A stretch of DNA of 35,926 bases from Endozoicomonas atrinae (GCF_001647025.1 NZ_LUKQ02000038.1:1-35926); one strand, 5' to 3'. Counted from the stretch's first letter, positions 18,574-29,402 are shown. The notes: generated by a model from the letters alone, not told the origin. Made by a program: numbers and translations.

Positions 18574-20831
18574 TAACGGTGCTCCTTGTCGGTTTCAGAG
18601 ACCAGCTTGTTAATCCGTTTACCGGCCAATACGGCGACGGCGGCCAGTCCGGCAATCACCACTACAACGGCCTCACCAAGGGTGTCGAAAGCGCGGAAGT
18701 CCACCAGGATAACATTGACGATATTGCGTCCTTTACCACCACTGACGCTGGTTTGGGCATAGAACTCGGAGATTTCCTGATTCATGGGGACGGCAGTGAT
18801 AATCCACAGCGCCAGAGTGATGCTGATACCGATACCCGCAGCAACACAGGCGTGAATAATACGACGAGAGGTTGAATGCCGGGGGACAGAGCTGACAGCG
18901 GATAAGTGGCGCAACACGATGGCGATAAAGACGACCAGCAGGGTTTCGACCAGCAGCTGTGTTTTGGCAACATCCGGTGCGCTGTATACCAGAAACACCA
19001 TGGTGGTCAGAAAGCCAATAGTACCAAGTGCGGCAACCGCCAATAGCAGGGTGCGGGCTTTAACCACCACAACAGCGGCGATGACCAGAAACACCGCAAG
19101 TACGACGTCGTAGTAATACAGATCCCATTCAATAGAGGGCAGTGGGTGTATTTGCCAGAGTACTGTTCCAAGAAAAGCCAGCAGCACCAGGAAGAACTGC
19201 AGGCTGTATTGGGTGAGGTGGCCATGCTGCAACACACGGGTTTGCCAGTTCGCCAGTTTAATCACTGCATTCAGCAGGTGCTGGTAAACCGCTGGTCCGG
19301 AGGGGAACCCAGACAGGAGTTGGTCGAGTCGTGGCTTCAAACGTGGATAAGCGACATAGAGCAGGATACCAAGTAACAGCGTGAGTGCGCTTAACAGCAG
19401 TGGCAGATTTAAGCCTTCCCAGAGTTTGACCGTTTTCACCTGAGGGGTTGCCAGCATCACCGAGGCAGCAGGATCAATTATCACACCCTGATACCAGTTA
19501 AGCAGTGCCACCGGCACAATAACTGACAGCAGCGCCAGAACGATGGGTGGCAACCACAGCAGTTGATTATGCTCAACGGCTTTCATCGGCGCAGCTTTTG
19601 GGTGATGAGGTTTTAAAAAAGGTTTGATCAGGATCAGCAATGCCAGAGCGACCATAATGGCATTAGCCAGCAGCATGGTGCCGGAAAGCACCCAGCCAAA
19701 TTCGAGGCCTGCTTTATAGAGGTATTCCTTGGACAGGAAGCCAAACGATGGCGGCAGGCCAGCCTTGGACGCGGCGGTTACCAACGCGGCGGTGAAACTG
19801 ATGGCCAGTACTGCACGCAGGCCGGCCAGCTCATGGTATTCACGGGTGCCGGTGGCTTTATCGATATTGCCGACCACCATAAATAGCCCTGCCTTATAAA
19901 AGGAATGAGCAGCAATTAAGAGTAACGCAGCAGTCACGGCATAACTGCTGCCGATACCGATCAGCATGACCAGCTGGCCAAGAATGACATTGGTACTGAA
20001 GGCAAGCATCAGCTTTAAGTCGGTCTGGCGGTAGGCCTGTATGGCGCACCACAGGGCAGTAAAGGCACCGGCACTGCACAGCAGTGTGAACCATAACGTG
20101 CTATCGCCATACACGGGCAGCAGTCTTGCCAGCAGGTAAACACCCGCTTTTACCATAGTGGACGAGTGCAGATAGGCGCTGACGGGGGTGGGGGCAGCCA
20201 TTGCGCCCGGTAGCCAGAAATGAAAGGGGAACTGTGCCGATTTAGTGAATGCGCCAAGCAGAATAAGTAGCAGTGATGGGGTAAACCACGGCTGCTGAGC
20301 CAGCGTAGCCCCTTGGGTGATAATGGCGCTGATACTGTAGGTGCCTGCCATTTCACCCAGCATAACCAAGCCGGCCAGCATTGCCAGACCGCCTGTGCCG
20401 GTGACCAGCATGGCTTGCAGGGCGTTCTTGCGTGATCCTTCTTTATCGTGGTTAAAGCCAATCAACAAATAAGACGTGAGTGTGGTTAATTCCCAAAATA
20501 CGAACAGCAGCAGCAGATTGTCGGCCAGTACTAATCCCAGCATGGCCAGCATAAACAGGGTCAAATACAGGTGGAACGCTGCGCGGCCTTTATAGGGTTT
20601 CATGTAGGCAATGGCGTAGAGCTGAACCAGAAACCCGACGCCGCTGATCAGGCTGGCAAACAACACGCTGAGGCCATCAAGGCGGAGCGAAAACGGAATA
20701 TCCAGGGATGGAATCCAGGGCCAATACAGCAGAGTCTCCGGTGGTTTATAGCTGGCGCCGATCAGCAGAAAAATCCCAAGCGGTAGCAGTGCGCAGAACG
20801 CTAACCAGAGTTTGAGTATTGGATTTGGCAT
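18573..20831 (-). CDS. mnhA: Mrp/Mnh antiporter subunit A
   Basis: The largest subunit, 752 aa, related to NuoL with a C-terminal extension resembling NuoJ. Glu114 in [16 protein letters not shown] and the [20 protein letters not shown] block are conserved proton-channel motifs. The region from about residue 570 carries the DUF4040-type and MnhB-N-like segments found in MnhA. The complex exchanges cytoplasmic Na+ (or K+) for protons across the inner membrane, which helps with salt and alkaline stress; the preferred ion cannot be told from sequence. It is the first gene of mnhABCDEFG. No strong ribosome binding site precedes the ATG. Confidence 0.96.
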   Translation of the reverse strand: MPNPILKLWLAFCALLPLGIFLLIGASYKPPETLLYWPWIPSLDIPFSLRLDGLSVLFASLISGVGFLVQLYAIAYMKPYKGRAAFHLYLTLFMLAMLGLVLADNLLLLFVFWELTTLTSYLLIGFNHDKEGSRKNALQAMLVTGTGGLAMLAGLVMLGEMAGTYSISAIITQGATLAQQPWFTPSLLLILLGAFTKSAQFPFHFWLPGAMAAPTPVSAYLHSSTMVKAGVYLLARLLPVYGDSTLWFTLLCSAGAFTALWCAIQAYRQTDLKLMLAFSTNVILGQLVMLIGIGSSYAVTAALLLIAAHSFYKAGLFMVVGNIDKATGTREYHELAGLRAVLAISFTAALVTAASKAGLPPSFGFLSKEYLYKAGLEFGWVLSGTMLLANAIMVALALLILIKPFLKPHHPKAAPMKAVEHNQLLWLPPIVLALLSVIVPVALLNWYQGVIIDPAASVMLATPQVKTVKLWEGLNLPLLLSALTLLLGILLYVAYPRLKPRLDQLLSGFPSGPAVYQHLLNAVIKLANWQTRVLQHGHLTQYSLQFFLVLLAFLGTVLWQIHPLPSIEWDLYYYDVVLAVFLVIAAVVVVKARTLLLAVAALGTIGFLTTMVFLVYSAPDVAKTQLLVETLLVVFIAIVLRHLSAVSSVPRHSTSRRIIHACVAAGIGISITLALWIITAVPMNQEISEFYAQTSVSGGKGRNIVNVILVDFRAFDTLGEAVVVVIAGLAAVAVLAGKRINKLVSETDKEHR

Positions 20832-20884
20832 GAAGTGAGGCCGTAAATACCGTTTTGATGAGAAAGCCGAAATTAATATCGGGC

Positions 20885-20890
20885 ATTATA
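20885..20890 (-). promoter_or_regulatory. Candidate -10 element for the mnh operon
   Basis: On the minus strand these bases read TATAAT, about 54 bp before the mnhA start. No good -35 hexamer is found at 16 to 18 bp, so an activator or an alternative promoter is possible. Confidence 0.35.
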
Positions 20891-20964
20891 ATGACACTTT
20901 CGCCCTACTATATATAAAAGTTATGTTGCCCATAAGAGGTAGTGTTCACGGTTGTATTTTGCAG

Positions 20965-21012
20965 CTCTTTATCGGGTTATGGTTCGAACTTCCCAATAAG
21001 CTGGATAAAGAG
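20965..21012. repeat. Inverted repeat in the mnhA-rpsJ gap
   Basis: CTCTTTATC (20965-20973) and GATAAAGAG (21004-21012) are perfect 9-bp arms with a 30-nt loop. The 479-bp gap between mnhA and rpsJ otherwise shows only promoter-like sites and no supported gene or tRNA. Confidence 0.4.
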
Positions 21013-21142
21013 GCGAGTCGAGTGCACTACGGCATCTTCCGCGATTAGTGCTGACTGTGCCTGGGGGGATTTGCGGTATTTTGCAAAGGAACCTATGCCA
21101 GGTTACAGCAATCCACAATATAAATGATGTTCGACCGACCTC

Positions 21143-21148
21143 TATAAT
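21143..21148 (+). promoter_or_regulatory. Possible upstream -10 element for the S10 operon
   Basis: TATAAT followed by the GC-rich GCCCGCC. A matching -35 is not evident. If used, it would give a leader of about 160 nt before rpsJ. Confidence 0.3.
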
Positions 21149-21210
21149 GCCCGCCAGATAAAATGACATTCTGCTCTTCCATATAACAAAAACTTGTTTG
21201 AACGCTTGTG

Positions 21211-21239
21211 TTGACAGCAGGTTTTGTGGTTAGTAGAAT
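21211..21239 (+). promoter_or_regulatory. Strong sigma70 promoter of the S10 operon
   Basis: TTGACA (21211-21216) and TAGAAT (21234-21239) are separated by exactly 17 bp. Transcription would start near 21246 after a TCGCG-containing discriminator, which is GC-rich as in stringently controlled promoters. The leader would be about 65 nt. Confidence 0.85.
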
Positions 21240-21277
21240 TTCGCGTCCTTTTGTCTAGGTGACATAGTTCATCAGAC

Positions 21278-21646
<369 letters not shown>

Positions 21647-21667
21647 TGAGGCCATGGGCTCTCCATC

Positions 21668-21683
21668 AAAGTGTGCACACTTT
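21668..21683. repeat. 16-bp perfect palindrome between rpsJ and rplC
   Basis: AAAGTGTGCACACTTT is its own complement and is followed by TTG. As RNA it could form a 6-bp stem with a TGCA loop and a short U-run. It lies in a 101-bp gap, unusually wide for this operon. It could be a weak attenuator or a protein-binding site. Confidence 0.5.
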
Positions 21684-21747
21684 TGTGTAACAGCTCTGAA
21701 GTGAGCGGCCATAGTGGGTAATAGCCCCGTACACGAGAGAGGTTGAA

Positions 21748-22392
21748 ATGACTATTGGATTAGTCGGCAAGAAACGCGGTATGACCCGTGTTTTCACCGA
21801 AGACGGTGCTTCCATACCAGTTACCGTAATTGAAGTAGATCCAAACCGCGTTACCCAGGTTAAAACCCTGGAAACCGATGGATACACAGCAATTCAGGTG
21901 ACTTCTGGTAGCAAGAAAAGCAGTCGTCTGAGTAAGCCAGAAGCTGGCCACTTCGCCAAAGCAGGCGTTGAAGCTGGATCTGGTCTCTGGGAATTCCGAA
22001 TCGATGCAGACGCTTCTTACAGTGTTGGCGACGTTATCGGTGTGGATCTGTTTGCAGATGGTCAGAAAGTAGACGTTACCGGTCAGTCCAAGGGTAAGGG
22101 GTTCCAGGGCGTTATCAAGCGCTACAACTTCCGTATGCAGGACGCGACTCACGGTAACTCCCTGTCTCACCGTGCACCTGGCTCTATTGGTCAGTGTCAG
22201 ACTCCTGGTCGTGTCTTCAAAGGCAAGAAAATGGCTGGGCATATGGGCGCTGAAAAAGTGACCGTACAGTCCCTGGAAATCGTTCGTGTTGATAGCGAGC
22301 GTAACCTGCTGCTGGTTAAGGGCGCAGTACCTGGTGCTACCGGTGCTGACGTTATCGTTAAACCAGCGGTTAAAGCTGCTGCTGCCGCCTGA
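21748..22392 (+). CDS. rplC: 50S ribosomal protein L3
   Basis: L3 is one of two proteins that start 50S assembly, and its long loop reaches the peptidyl transferase centre. It is 214 aa (E. coli 209). The N-terminus [16 protein letters not shown] and the loop [19 protein letters not shown] are characteristic; the Gln in GQCQTPG is the residue methylated by PrmB in E. coli. A good AGAGAGG site precedes the ATG. It ends in an alanine-rich tail and is followed 12 bp later by rplD. Confidence 0.98.
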   Translation: MTIGLVGKKRGMTRVFTEDGASIPVTVIEVDPNRVTQVKTLETDGYTAIQVTSGSKKSSRLSKPEAGHFAKAGVEAGSGLWEFRIDADASYSVGDVIGVDLFADGQKVDVTGQSKGKGFQGVIKRYNFRMQDATHGNSLSHRAPGSIGQCQTPGRVFKGKKMAGHMGAEKVTVQSLEIVRVDSERNLLLVKGAVPGATGADVIVKPAVKAAAAA

Positions 22393-22404
22393 GGGGATTA
22401 GACA

Positions 22405-23007
22405 ATGGAACTGAAGGTAAACGGTGCAGGTGCCGTTCAGGTCTCAGACGTGACTTTTGGTACTGAATTCAACGAAACCCTGGTTCACCAGGCGGTTGTT
22501 GCGTTCATGGCCGGTGCGCGTCAAGGTACCAGAGCTCAGAAAAACCGCAGCGACGTAAGTGGCGGTGGTCGTAAGCCCTGGCGTCAAAAAGGTTCCGGTC
22601 GTGCACGCGCCGGTACTATCCGCAGCCCACTGTGGCGCGGGGGCGGCAAGACGTTTGCTGCCAAACCACAGAATCATGCTCAAAAGCTGAACAAGAAGAT
22701 GTATCGCGCAGCGCTGCGCTCCATCTTGTCTGAGCTGGTTCGTCAGGAGCGTCTGGTGGTGGTTGAGCAGTTCGCTGTTGAATCTCCAAAGACCAAACTG
22801 GTTGTTGCCAAGTTGAATGAACTGAACGCTAACGGCGCGTTGATCGTTGCTGATGAAGTGGATCAGAACATTTATCTGGCCGCTCGCAACATTCCTCACG
22901 TGGATGTTCGTGACGTGCAGGGTATTGATCCGGTTAGCCTGGTTGCTCACGAGAAAGTCGTGATGACCGTGTCTGCCATCAAGAAGTTCGAGGAGATGCT
23001 GGGATGA
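22405..23007 (+). CDS. rplD: 50S ribosomal protein L4
   Basis: L4 lines the peptide exit tunnel and, in E. coli, represses its own operon at the S10 leader. It is 200 aa (E. coli 201). The tunnel loop [19 protein letters not shown] is intact. AGGGGATT lies upstream of the ATG. The end overlaps the rplW start in ATGA. Whether it autoregulates here is uncertain, because the leader is short. Confidence 0.98.
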   Translation: MELKVNGAGAVQVSDVTFGTEFNETLVHQAVVAFMAGARQGTRAQKNRSDVSGGGRKPWRQKGSGRARAGTIRSPLWRGGGKTFAAKPQNHAQKLNKKMYRAALRSILSELVRQERLVVVEQFAVESPKTKLVVAKLNELNANGALIVADEVDQNIYLAARNIPHVDVRDVQGIDPVSLVAHEKVVMTVSAIKKFEEMLG

Positions 23008-23300
23008 ACCAGGAACGTATTTTTAAAGTTCTGCTTGGTCCGCACATTTCCGAGAAGGCCACTGTCGTTGCTGAAGAGCACAACCAGTACGTCTTCAAGG
23101 TAGCTAAGGACGCAACCAAGCTCGAAATCAAAAAAGCTGTTGAGCAGCTGTTTGAAGTCAGCGTTAAAGCTGTCAGGACTGCCGTTGTTAAGGGCAAGAC
23201 TAAGCGTACTCGTTTCGGTATGGGCCAGCGCTCAGACTGGAAAAAGGCTTACGTCAGCCTGGAGCAGGGTCAGGAAATTGACTTCGCGGACGCGGAATAA
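23004..23300 (+). CDS. rplW: 50S ribosomal protein L23
   Basis: L23 surrounds the tunnel exit and docks trigger factor and SRP. It is 98 aa (E. coli 100). The sequence [20 protein letters not shown] and the conserved [18 protein letters not shown] segment identify it. Its start overlaps the rplD stop by 4 nt, and rplB starts 11 bp after its end. Confidence 0.98.
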   Translation: MNQERIFKVLLGPHISEKATVVAEEHNQYVFKVAKDATKLEIKKAVEQLFEVSVKAVRTAVVKGKTKRTRFGMGQRSDWKKAYVSLEQGQEIDFADAE

Positions 23301-23311
23301 GGAGCTAGAGA

Positions 23312-24139
23312 ATGGCAGTTATCAAATGCAAGCCGACTTCTCCAGGTCGCCGCTTCGTTGTCAAGGTAGTTAACCCTGACCTCCACAAGGGCCGTCCATA
23401 CGCGCCTCTGGTGGAAAAGAAAGGCAAGACTGGTGGTCGCAACAATGCTGGTCGTATCACAACCCGTCATCGCGGGGGTGGTCACAAGCAGCACTACCGT
23501 ATCGTAGATTTTCGTCGCAACAAGGACGGCATTCCAGCTGTTGTTGAGCGTCTGGAATACGATCCAAACCGTACTGCGCACATCGCCCTGTTGAAGTACA
23601 TGGATGGTGAGCGTCGTTACATTATCGCGCCTAAAGGCGTGAAAGCCGGTGATGAGCTGTTCTCCGGTGTGCATGCCCCGATCAAAGCTGGTAATACTCT
23701 GCCTCTGCGCAATATTCCACAGGGTTCCATCGTACACTGTGTAGAAATGAAGCCTGGTAAAGGCGCTCAGATGATTCGCAGTGCTGGTGCTTCTGCCCAG
23801 CTGGTCGCTCGTGACGGTGCTTACGTTACTCTGCGTCTGCGTTCCGGTGAAATGCGTAAAGTATTGGCTGACTGTCGCGCCACTCTGGGCGAAGTCTCTA
23901 ACAGTGAGCACAACCTGCGCTCTCTGGGTAAAGCGGGTGCTAAGCGCTGGCGTGGTGTGCGTCCGACCGTTCGTGGTGTTGCCATGAACCCGGTAGATCA
24001 CCCACATGGTGGTGGTGAAGGTCGTACTTCCGGTGGTCGTCATCCTGTGACGCCATGGGGTGTTCCGACTAAGGGTCGTAAGACTCGTTCCAACAAGCGT
24101 ACGGACAAAATGATCGTACGTCGTCGCAGCGCGAAGTAA
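23312..24139 (+). CDS. rplB: 50S ribosomal protein L2
   Basis: L2 supports subunit joining and peptidyl transferase activity. It is 275 aa (E. coli 273). The stretch [19 protein letters not shown] opens the protein, and the conserved C-terminal motif [18 protein letters not shown] includes the histidine that is essential in E. coli L2. AAGGAG lies upstream of the ATG. Gap to rpsS is 21 bp. Confidence 0.98.
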   Translation: MAVIKCKPTSPGRRFVVKVVNPDLHKGRPYAPLVEKKGKTGGRNNAGRITTRHRGGGHKQHYRIVDFRRNKDGIPAVVERLEYDPNRTAHIALLKYMDGERRYIIAPKGVKAGDELFSGVHAPIKAGNTLPLRNIPQGSIVHCVEMKPGKGAQMIRSAGASAQLVARDGAYVTLRLRSGEMRKVLADCRATLGEVSNSEHNLRSLGKAGAKRWRGVRPTVRGVAMNPVDHPHGGGEGRTSGGRHPVTPWGVPTKGRKTRSNKRTDKMIVRRRSAK

Positions 24140-24160
24140 GCCTAGAGAGAGGATACGATA

Positions 24161-24439
24161 GTGCCACGTTCATTGAAAAAAGGCCCATTTATCGACCTTC
24201 ACCTGCTGAAGAAAGTCGAAGAAGCGGCTGAAAGCGGCAACAAGCGTCCGATCAAGACCTGGTCGCGCCGCTCCATGATTATCCCAACTATGGTTGGTCT
24301 GACTCTGGCTGTTCACAACGGTCGTCAGCACGTACCAGTCTTTGTTACTGAAGACATGGTTGGCCATAAGCTGGGTGAGTTTGCTGCAACCCGTACTTAT
24401 CGCGGTCACGCAGCAGACAAGAAGGCCAAGAAGCGCTAA
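24161..24439 (+). CDS. rpsS: 30S ribosomal protein S19
   Basis: S19 sits on the head of the 30S subunit. It is 92 aa, the usual length. The start is GTG, with AGAGAGGA upstream; no ATG is available before the conserved [19 protein letters not shown]. The segment [18 protein letters not shown] is also typical. It is followed 12 bp later by rplV. Confidence 0.98.
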   Translation: MPRSLKKGPFIDLHLLKKVEEAAESGNKRPIKTWSRRSMIIPTMVGLTLAVHNGRQHVPVFVTEDMVGHKLGEFAATRTYRGHAADKKAKKR

Positions 24440-24451
24440 GAGGGTATAGAA

Positions 24452-24787
24452 ATGAAAGAAGTTGCTGCTATGCATAAAGGCGCTCGCATTTCTGCCCAGA
24501 AAGCGCGTCTGGTCGCTGACCAGATCCGCGGCAAGGCAGTTGGCGAAGCCCTGGATCTCCTGAGCTACAGCCCGAAAAAAGCTGCAGTTCTGGTTAAGAA
24601 AGTGCTTGAGTCTGCTATTGCAAACGCTGAGCACAATGACGGCATGGATATCGATGAGCTGAAAGTCTCTACTGTCTTCGTTGATGAAGGCATGACTATG
24701 AAGCGCATTCGTCCACGTGCCAAGGGTCGTGCTGATCGCATTCTGAAGCGGTCTTGCCATATTACGGTTAAGGTTGCAGAGGTCTAA
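24452..24787 (+). CDS. rplV: 50S ribosomal protein L22
   Basis: L22 lines the exit tunnel; its beta-hairpin is where macrolide-resistance changes occur in other species. It is 111 aa (E. coli 110). [18 protein letters not shown] and the hairpin [15 protein letters not shown] are conserved. A second ATG (residue 7, MHKGARIS) is nearer the usual start, but AGAGGG lies best for the first. Confidence 0.97.
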   Translation: MKEVAAMHKGARISAQKARLVADQIRGKAVGEALDLLSYSPKKAAVLVKKVLESAIANAEHNDGMDIDELKVSTVFVDEGMTMKRIRPRAKGRADRILKRSCHITVKVAEV

Positions 24788-24798
24788 GGAGCGGTCAG

Positions 24799-25506
24799 AT
24801 GGGTCAGAAAGTACATCCTAATGGAATTCGCCTGGGCATCGTAAAGCCCCACCGTTCAGTCTGGTTTGCAGATGGCAGCGATTACGCTGACAAGCTGAAT
24901 GCAGACCTGGCGGTGCGCAGTTTCATTGAAGCGAAGCTGAAAAATGCTTCTGTAAGCCATGTTGAAATTCAACGTCCGGCTCAAAGTGCTCGAGTAACCA
25001 TCCACACTGCCCGTCCAGGCATCGTGATTGGTAAGAAGGGTGAAGACGTTGAGAAGCTGCGTCAGGCTGTGTCCAAAATGATGGGCGTGCCTGTGCACAT
25101 CAACATTGAAGAAATCCGCAAGCCTGAACTGAATGCCATGCTGGTAGCTCAGAGCATTGCTGGCCAGCTGGAGCGTCGTGTGATGTTCCGTCGTGCCATG
25201 AAGCGCTCTGTTCAGAACGCTATGCGTCTGGGTGCCAAGGGTATCAAGGTTCAACTGAGCGGCCGTCTTGGTGGTGCTGAAATCGCGCGTACCGAATGGT
25301 ACCGTGAAGGTCGTGTGCCTCTGCACACCCTGCGTGCTGACATCGATTATGCACATTATGAAGCACTGACCACGTACGGTATTCTGGGTGTGAAGGTCTG
25401 GATCTTTAAGGGTGAGGTTATCGGTGGCATGGCGCCAACTGTTGAGCCTTCCAAAGATAAAGAACAGCCAGCTCGTCGCCCTAAGAAACGTCAGGCTAAG
25501 AGTTAA
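24799..25506 (+). CDS. rpsC: 30S ribosomal protein S3
   Basis: S3 guards the mRNA entry channel. It is 235 aa (E. coli 233). The N-terminus [20 protein letters not shown] and the KH domain [15 protein letters not shown] are standard. The C-terminal tail is rich in Lys and Arg. The gap to rplP is 11 bp. Confidence 0.98.
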   Translation: MGQKVHPNGIRLGIVKPHRSVWFADGSDYADKLNADLAVRSFIEAKLKNASVSHVEIQRPAQSARVTIHTARPGIVIGKKGEDVEKLRQAVSKMMGVPVHINIEEIRKPELNAMLVAQSIAGQLERRVMFRRAMKRSVQNAMRLGAKGIKVQLSGRLGGAEIARTEWYREGRVPLHTLRADIDYAHYEALTTYGILGVKVWIFKGEVIGGMAPTVEPSKDKEQPARRPKKRQAKS

Positions 25507-25517
25507 GGAGCGCGGAA

Positions 25518-25931
25518 ATGTTACAGCCTAAGCGTACGAAATTTCGTAAGCAGCAAAAAGGCCGCAATCGTGGTCTGGCACTCCGCGGCTCCAAGGTTAG
25601 CTTCGGCGAATACGCATTGAAAGCAATCGGTCGTGGACGTATAACAGCTCGCCAGATTGAAGCGGCTCGTCGTGCCATGACCCGTCACATTAAACGTGGC
25701 GGCAAAATCTGGATCCGCGTCTTCCCTGACAAGCCGATTACCGGTAAGCCTCTTGAGGTTCGTCAGGGTAAAGGTAAGGGTAACGTGGAATACTGGGTGT
25801 GCCAGATTCAACCAGGCCGCGTTCTCTATGAGATGGAAGGTGTGTCCGAAGAGCTGGCTCGTGAAGCTTTTGCTCTTGCAGCAGCCAAGCTGCCGCTGGA
25901 AACTGCCTTCGTTAAGCGGAGCGTAATGTGA
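25518..25931 (+). CDS. rplP: 50S ribosomal protein L16
   Basis: L16 helps position tRNA in the A site. It is 137 aa (E. coli 136). [19 protein letters not shown] and [17 protein letters not shown] are characteristic; the Arg of the [10 protein letters not shown] region corresponds to the zone hydroxylated in E. coli. The stop TGA shares its last base with the rpmC ATG. Confidence 0.98.
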   Translation: MLQPKRTKFRKQQKGRNRGLALRGSKVSFGEYALKAIGRGRITARQIEAARRAMTRHIKRGGKIWIRVFPDKPITGKPLEVRQGKGKGNVEYWVCQIQPGRVLYEMEGVSEELAREAFALAAAKLPLETAFVKRSVM

Positions 25932-26122
25932 TGAAAGCTGCTGAACTGCGTGAAAAGTCTGTAGAGGAGCTCAACACTGAGCTGCTCTCTCTGCTGCGGG
26001 ATCAGTTTAACTTCCGTATGCAGAAAGCTACTGGCCAGCTGGGTCAGAGCCATCTGCTGAAGCAGGTTAAGCGCGACATCGCTCGTGTGAAAACCATCCT
26101 GAACCAAAAGGCAGGAGCATAA
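25931..26122 (+). CDS. rpmC: 50S ribosomal protein L29
   Basis: A small helical protein near the tunnel exit, 63 aa, the usual length. [19 protein letters not shown] and RRD-like [13 protein letters not shown] are conserved. The ATG at 25931 is preferred over the GTG three bases earlier because GGAG lies 9 nt upstream and the protein then matches family length. Overlap with rplP suggests coupling. Confidence 0.96.
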   Translation: MKAAELREKSVEELNTELLSLLRDQFNFRMQKATGQLGQSHLLKQVKRDIARVKTILNQKAGA

Positions 26123-26123
26123 G

Positions 26124-26387
26124 ATGGCTGAAGACAAGAAGGTCCGTACCCTGACCGGTAAGGTCGTGAGTGACAAGATGGATAAAACCGTCACTGTTCT
26201 CATCGAGCGCCGGGTAAAACATCCGCTCTACGGTAAAATCGTTAAGCGGTCCACCAAGTTGCACGCTCATGATGAAAACAACGACTGCCGTATGGGTGAC
26301 GTTGTGACCATCAAAGAGACGCGTCCTCTGTCAAAGAGCAAGACATTTACGCTTGTATCCATTGACGAGCGTGCTACTCAGATCTAA
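26124..26387 (+). CDS. rpsQ: 30S ribosomal protein S17
   Basis: S17 is an OB-fold protein that binds 16S rRNA early in assembly. It is 87 aa (E. coli 84). [19 protein letters not shown] and [17 protein letters not shown] identify it. GGAG lies upstream. It is the last gene of the S10 block; a terminator-like hairpin follows. Confidence 0.98.
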   Translation: MAEDKKVRTLTGKVVSDKMDKTVTVLIERRVKHPLYGKIVKRSTKLHAHDENNDCRMGDVVTIKETRPLSKSKTFTLVSIDERATQI

Positions 26388-26419
26388 GGCTACGGTGCTT
26401 TGGGCTTGAGTGATTAATG

Positions 26420-26453
26420 GCCGTTCCGGCTGTTGCTGGAACGGTTGTTTTTG
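26420..26453 (+). terminator. Terminator or attenuator between S10 and spc blocks
   Basis: GCCGTTCC (26420-26427) and GGAACGGT (26438-26445) form a strong stem (last pair G-U) followed by TTGTTTTTG. It lies in the 114-bp gap before rplN. TTTGGGCTTG occurs on both sides (26399-26408 and 26481-26490). No clear spc promoter was found in this gap. Confidence 0.75.
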
Positions 26454-26501
26454 TGAAAGCCGGCGAGTACCCGTCTGCAGTTTGGGCTTGGAGAATAAGC
26501 A

Positions 26502-26870
26502 ATGATCCAGACAGAAAGTCAACTCGAAGTCGCTGATAACAGCGGCGCCCGTCGAGTTCAGTGTATCAAGGTGCTGGGTGGATCCCACCGCCGTTACGCT
26601 GGCATTGGCGACATCATCAAAGTATCCGTCAAGGAAGCAATTCCTCGCGGTAAGGTCAAAAAAGGCCAGGTGATGAACGCTGTTGTCGTGCGTACTAAAA
26701 AAGGTGTTCGTCGTCCAGACGGTTCCCTGATCAAATTCGATGGCAATGCAGCTGTTCTTCTGAACGCAAACCTGCAGCCAATCGGTACCCGTATCTTTGG
26801 ACCAGTGACTCGTGAACTGCGCGGTGAGCAGTTCATGAAGATCATCTCACTGGCCCCAGAAGTACTTTAA
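26502..26870 (+). CDS. rplN: 50S ribosomal protein L14
   Basis: L14 lies at the subunit interface and forms bridge B8. It is 122 aa (E. coli 123). [20 protein letters not shown] and [11 protein letters not shown] are conserved. TTGGAG lies upstream of the ATG. It opens the spc block; rplX follows 12 bp later. Confidence 0.98.
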   Translation: MIQTESQLEVADNSGARRVQCIKVLGGSHRRYAGIGDIIKVSVKEAIPRGKVKKGQVMNAVVVRTKKGVRRPDGSLIKFDGNAAVLLNANLQPIGTRIFGPVTRELRGEQFMKIISLAPEVL

Positions 26871-26882
26871 CGGGAGCAGGTC

Positions 26883-27197
26883 ATGAAAAAGATCCGTCGT
26901 GATGACGAAGTCATCGTAATTGCCGGCAAGGACAAAGGTAAGCGCGGTAAAGTGCAAACCGTTCGTGCTGACGGCAAACTGATTGTTTCAGGCATCAATA
27001 TGATGAAGAAACATCAGAAGCCTAACCCAATGCTGGGCACTCCTGGTGGAATCGTAGAGAAAGAAGCGGCTATTCAAGCTTCTAACGTTGCGCTTCTGAA
27101 CCCTGAAACCAACAAGGCTGATCGTGTTGGCTTTGCTATCGAAGATGGCAAAAAGCAGCGCGTATTCAAGTCTAACGGCAAGCCTGTTGACGCGTAA
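26883..27197 (+). CDS. rplX: 50S ribosomal protein L24
   Basis: L24 is an assembly initiator. It is 104 aa, the usual length. The KOW motif region [18 protein letters not shown] is near the N-terminus, followed by [22 protein letters not shown] lies upstream. The gap to rplE is 10 bp. Confidence 0.98.
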   Translation: MKKIRRDDEVIVIAGKDKGKRGKVQTVRADGKLIVSGINMMKKHQKPNPMLGTPGGIVEKEAAIQASNVALLNPETNKADRVGFAIEDGKKQRVFKSNGKPVDA

Positions 27198-27207
27198 GGG
27201 GAGAGTG

Positions 27208-27747
27208 ATGGCAAATTTTAAAACCAAATATCGTGAAGAGATTCTTCCAAAGCTCAAAGAAGAGCTGGGTGTAAAGAACGTTCATGAAGTGCCACGCATC
27301 ACTAAAATCACCCTGAACATGGGTGTGGGTGAAGCGATTGGTGACAAGAAAGTTATCGAGCATGCCCTGGCAGACATGGAAAAAATCGCTGGTCAAAAGC
27401 CAGTGGTAACCAAGGCTCGCAACTCTGTTGCAGGCTTCAAGGTTCGTGAAGGCTGGCCAATCGGTGTTAAGGTGACTCTGCGTCGTGAGCGCATGTATGA
27501 GTTCCTGGAGCGTCTGGTTGACATCGCTCTGCCACGTGTACGTGACTTCCGTGGTCTGAGCCCTAAGTCTTTCGACGGCCGTGGTAACTACAGCATGGGT
27601 GTTAAAGAGCAGATCATCTTCCCTGAAGTTGATTACGACAAAATCGACACTCTGCGCGGTCTGGACATCACTCTGACCACTACCGCCAAGAATGACGAAG
27701 AAGGCCGTGCTCTGCTGAAGGCTTTCAACTTCCCATTCCGTAACTGA
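27208..27747 (+). CDS. rplE: 50S ribosomal protein L5
   Basis: L5 binds 5S rRNA and contacts the P-site tRNA. It is 179 aa, as in E. coli. [19 protein letters not shown] and [20 protein letters not shown] are typical. The start is ATG 27208, with AAGGGGAGAG upstream; the frame is open further left inside rplX but without support. In E. coli the start of rplE is where S8 represses; that structure was not tested here. Confidence 0.98.
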   Translation: MANFKTKYREEILPKLKEELGVKNVHEVPRITKITLNMGVGEAIGDKKVIEHALADMEKIAGQKPVVTKARNSVAGFKVREGWPIGVKVTLRRERMYEFLERLVDIALPRVRDFRGLSPKSFDGRGNYSMGVKEQIIFPEVDYDKIDTLRGLDITLTTTAKNDEEGRALLKAFNFPFRN

Positions 27748-27763
27748 TACAGGTACGAGTTTT

Positions 27764-28069
27764 ATGGCAAAAGTATCCATGAAGCAACGGGAACTGAAGC
27801 GTCAGCGCACCGTTGCCAAGTATGCTGAAAAGCGTGCACAGCTGAAAGCTGTGATTAACAATCCTAACAGCACTGAAGATGAGCGTTGGGATGCCCAGGT
27901 AGCTCTGCAGAAGCAGCCTCGCAATGCGAGCAAGGCTCGTCTGCGTAACCGCTGCCGCATCACTGGTCGTCCACACGGCGTGCTGCGCAAGTTCGGCCTG
28001 AGCCGTATCAAGCTGCGTGAAGCAGCGATGCGTGGCGATGTTCCAGGTCTGGTTAAGGCCAGCTGGTAA
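27764..28069 (+). CDS. rpsN: 30S ribosomal protein S14 (zinc-independent form)
   Basis: S14 sits in the 30S head. The 101-aa length and the [21 protein letters not shown] segment mark the long form without the four-Cys zinc knuckle. [16 protein letters not shown] opens the protein, and [11 protein letters not shown] ends it. The ribosome binding site is weak (AGGTACGAG). Gap to rpsH is 29 bp. Confidence 0.97.
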   Translation: MAKVSMKQRELKRQRTVAKYAEKRAQLKAVINNPNSTEDERWDAQVALQKQPRNASKARLRNRCRITGRPHGVLRKFGLSRIKLREAAMRGDVPGLVKASW

Positions 28070-28098
28070 GCGCATTTCATCTTCGGGAGATATAGATA

Positions 28099-28491
28099 AT
28101 GAGTATGCAGGACCCGTTAGCAGATATGCTAACTCGTATCCGTAATGCCCAGATGGCAGAGCACGCCTCTGTCACCATGCCGTCCTCCAAAATCAAGGTT
28201 GCTGTAGCCAAGGTTTTGAAAGACGAAGGTTTCATCGCTGACTACAACGTAGCTGGCGAAGCCAAGGCTGAACTGGTTGTTGAGCTGAAGTACTTTGAAG
28301 GCAAGCCAGTTATTGAAAGCCTGAAGCGTACCAGTCGTCCTGGCCTGCGTTCTTACGCTGGCAAGGAAGCTCTGCCAAAAGTGAACGGCGGTCTGGGTAT
28401 CGCTATTGTTTCCACCAACAAAGGTGTTATGACCGATCGCGCTGCTCGTGCAGCCGGTGTTGGTGGTGAAGTTCTCTGCACTGTGTTCTAA
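28099..28491 (+). CDS. rpsH: 30S ribosomal protein S8
   Basis: S8 binds the central domain of 16S rRNA and, in E. coli, represses the spc operon. It is 130 aa, the usual length. [18 protein letters not shown] and the C-terminal [13 protein letters not shown] are standard. CGGGAGA lies upstream of the ATG. Confidence 0.98.
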   Translation: MSMQDPLADMLTRIRNAQMAEHASVTMPSSKIKVAVAKVLKDEGFIADYNVAGEAKAELVVELKYFEGKPVIESLKRTSRPGLRSYAGKEALPKVNGGLGIAIVSTNKGVMTDRAARAAGVGGEVLCTVF

Positions 28492-28503
28492 GGGAGGGGT
28501 ATT

Positions 28504-29037
28504 ATGTCTCGAGTAGCCAAAAGCCCTGTTGCTATCCCTGCTGGTGTAGAGATTAAGCGCAATGGCCAGATCCTTGTAATCAAAGGGTCTAAGGGTCAAC
28601 TGGAACTTGTTGTTCACAACAATGTCGAAGTTGCTCAGGAAGAAAACGTTCTGACGTTTGCTCCACGTGATGGTGCCAAGCACTCTCGTGCTCTGGCCGG
28701 TACTACCCGTGCCCTGGTTAACAACATGGTAACTGGCGTTACCGCTGGCTTCGAGAAGAAGCTGCAGCTGGTAGGTGTTGGTTATCGTGCAGCGGCCAAA
28801 GGTAATAGCCTGACTTTGAACCTGGGCTTCTCCCATCCGGTTGAATATGATCTGCCAACAGGTGTGACTTGTGAAACCCCGACCCAGACTGAAATTCTGG
28901 TTCGTGGTATCGACAAGCAGCTGGTTGGTCAGGTTGCCGCGGAAATTCGTGAATTCCGTCGTCCTGAGCCTTATAAAGGCAAGGGTGTTCGCTATGCTGA
29001 CGAACGTGTTCGTCGCAAAGAAGCCAAGAAAAAGTAA
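28504..29037 (+). CDS. rplF: 50S ribosomal protein L6
   Basis: L6 lies near the sarcin-ricin loop. It is 177 aa, as in E. coli. Two related alpha/beta domains are expected. [17 protein letters not shown] and the second-domain motif [13 protein letters not shown] are conserved. AAGGGAGGGG lies upstream. Confidence 0.98.
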   Translation: MSRVAKSPVAIPAGVEIKRNGQILVIKGSKGQLELVVHNNVEVAQEENVLTFAPRDGAKHSRALAGTTRALVNNMVTGVTAGFEKKLQLVGVGYRAAAKGNSLTLNLGFSHPVEYDLPTGVTCETPTQTEILVRGIDKQLVGQVAAEIREFRRPEPYKGKGVRYADERVRRKEAKKK

Positions 29038-29051
29038 GGTAGGGTGAGATC

Positions 29052-29402
29052 ATGATGGACAAGAAATCTTCTCGCCTGCGTCGTGCCCTTCGTGCAAGGG
29101 TTAAGATGCGTGAGCTGGGTGCCATTCGTCTGAGCATTCATCGTACGCCTCGTCACATCTATGCGCAGGTTATCGCCGCTGACGGCGACAAAGTGCTGGC
29201 AACTGCCTCCACTGTTGAAAAAGAACTGCGTGGCGAAGCTACCGGTAACGTAGAAGCTGCCAAGAAAGTTGGTGCTCTGGTTGCTGAGCGTGCCAAGGCG
29301 GCGGGTGTGACCAAGGTGGCGTTTGACCGCTCTGGTTTCAAATATCACGGTCGTGTCAAGGCGCTTGCCGATGCAGCCCGTGAAGGCGGACTGGAATTCT
29401 AA
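29052..29402 (+). CDS. rplR: 50S ribosomal protein L18
   Basis: L18 binds 5S rRNA with L5 and L25. It is 116 aa (E. coli 117). [17 protein letters not shown] and the ending [15 protein letters not shown] are typical. Two adjacent ATG codons (29052 and 29055) follow GGTAGGGTGAG; the second gives the usual MDKKS start and cannot be excluded. Confidence 0.97.
   Translation: MMDKKSSRLRRALRARVKMRELGAIRLSIHRTPRHIYAQVIAADGDKVLATASTVEKELRGEATGNVEAAKKVGALVAERAKAAGVTKVAFDRSGFKYHGRVKALADAAREGGLEF

Noticed and set aside
20942-21127. 61-codon frame and a GGTTCGAAC stretch resembling a tRNA T-loop
   Set aside because: The flanking bases do not pair as a T-arm, no acceptor stem or anticodon arm is found, and the frame has no ribosome binding site.
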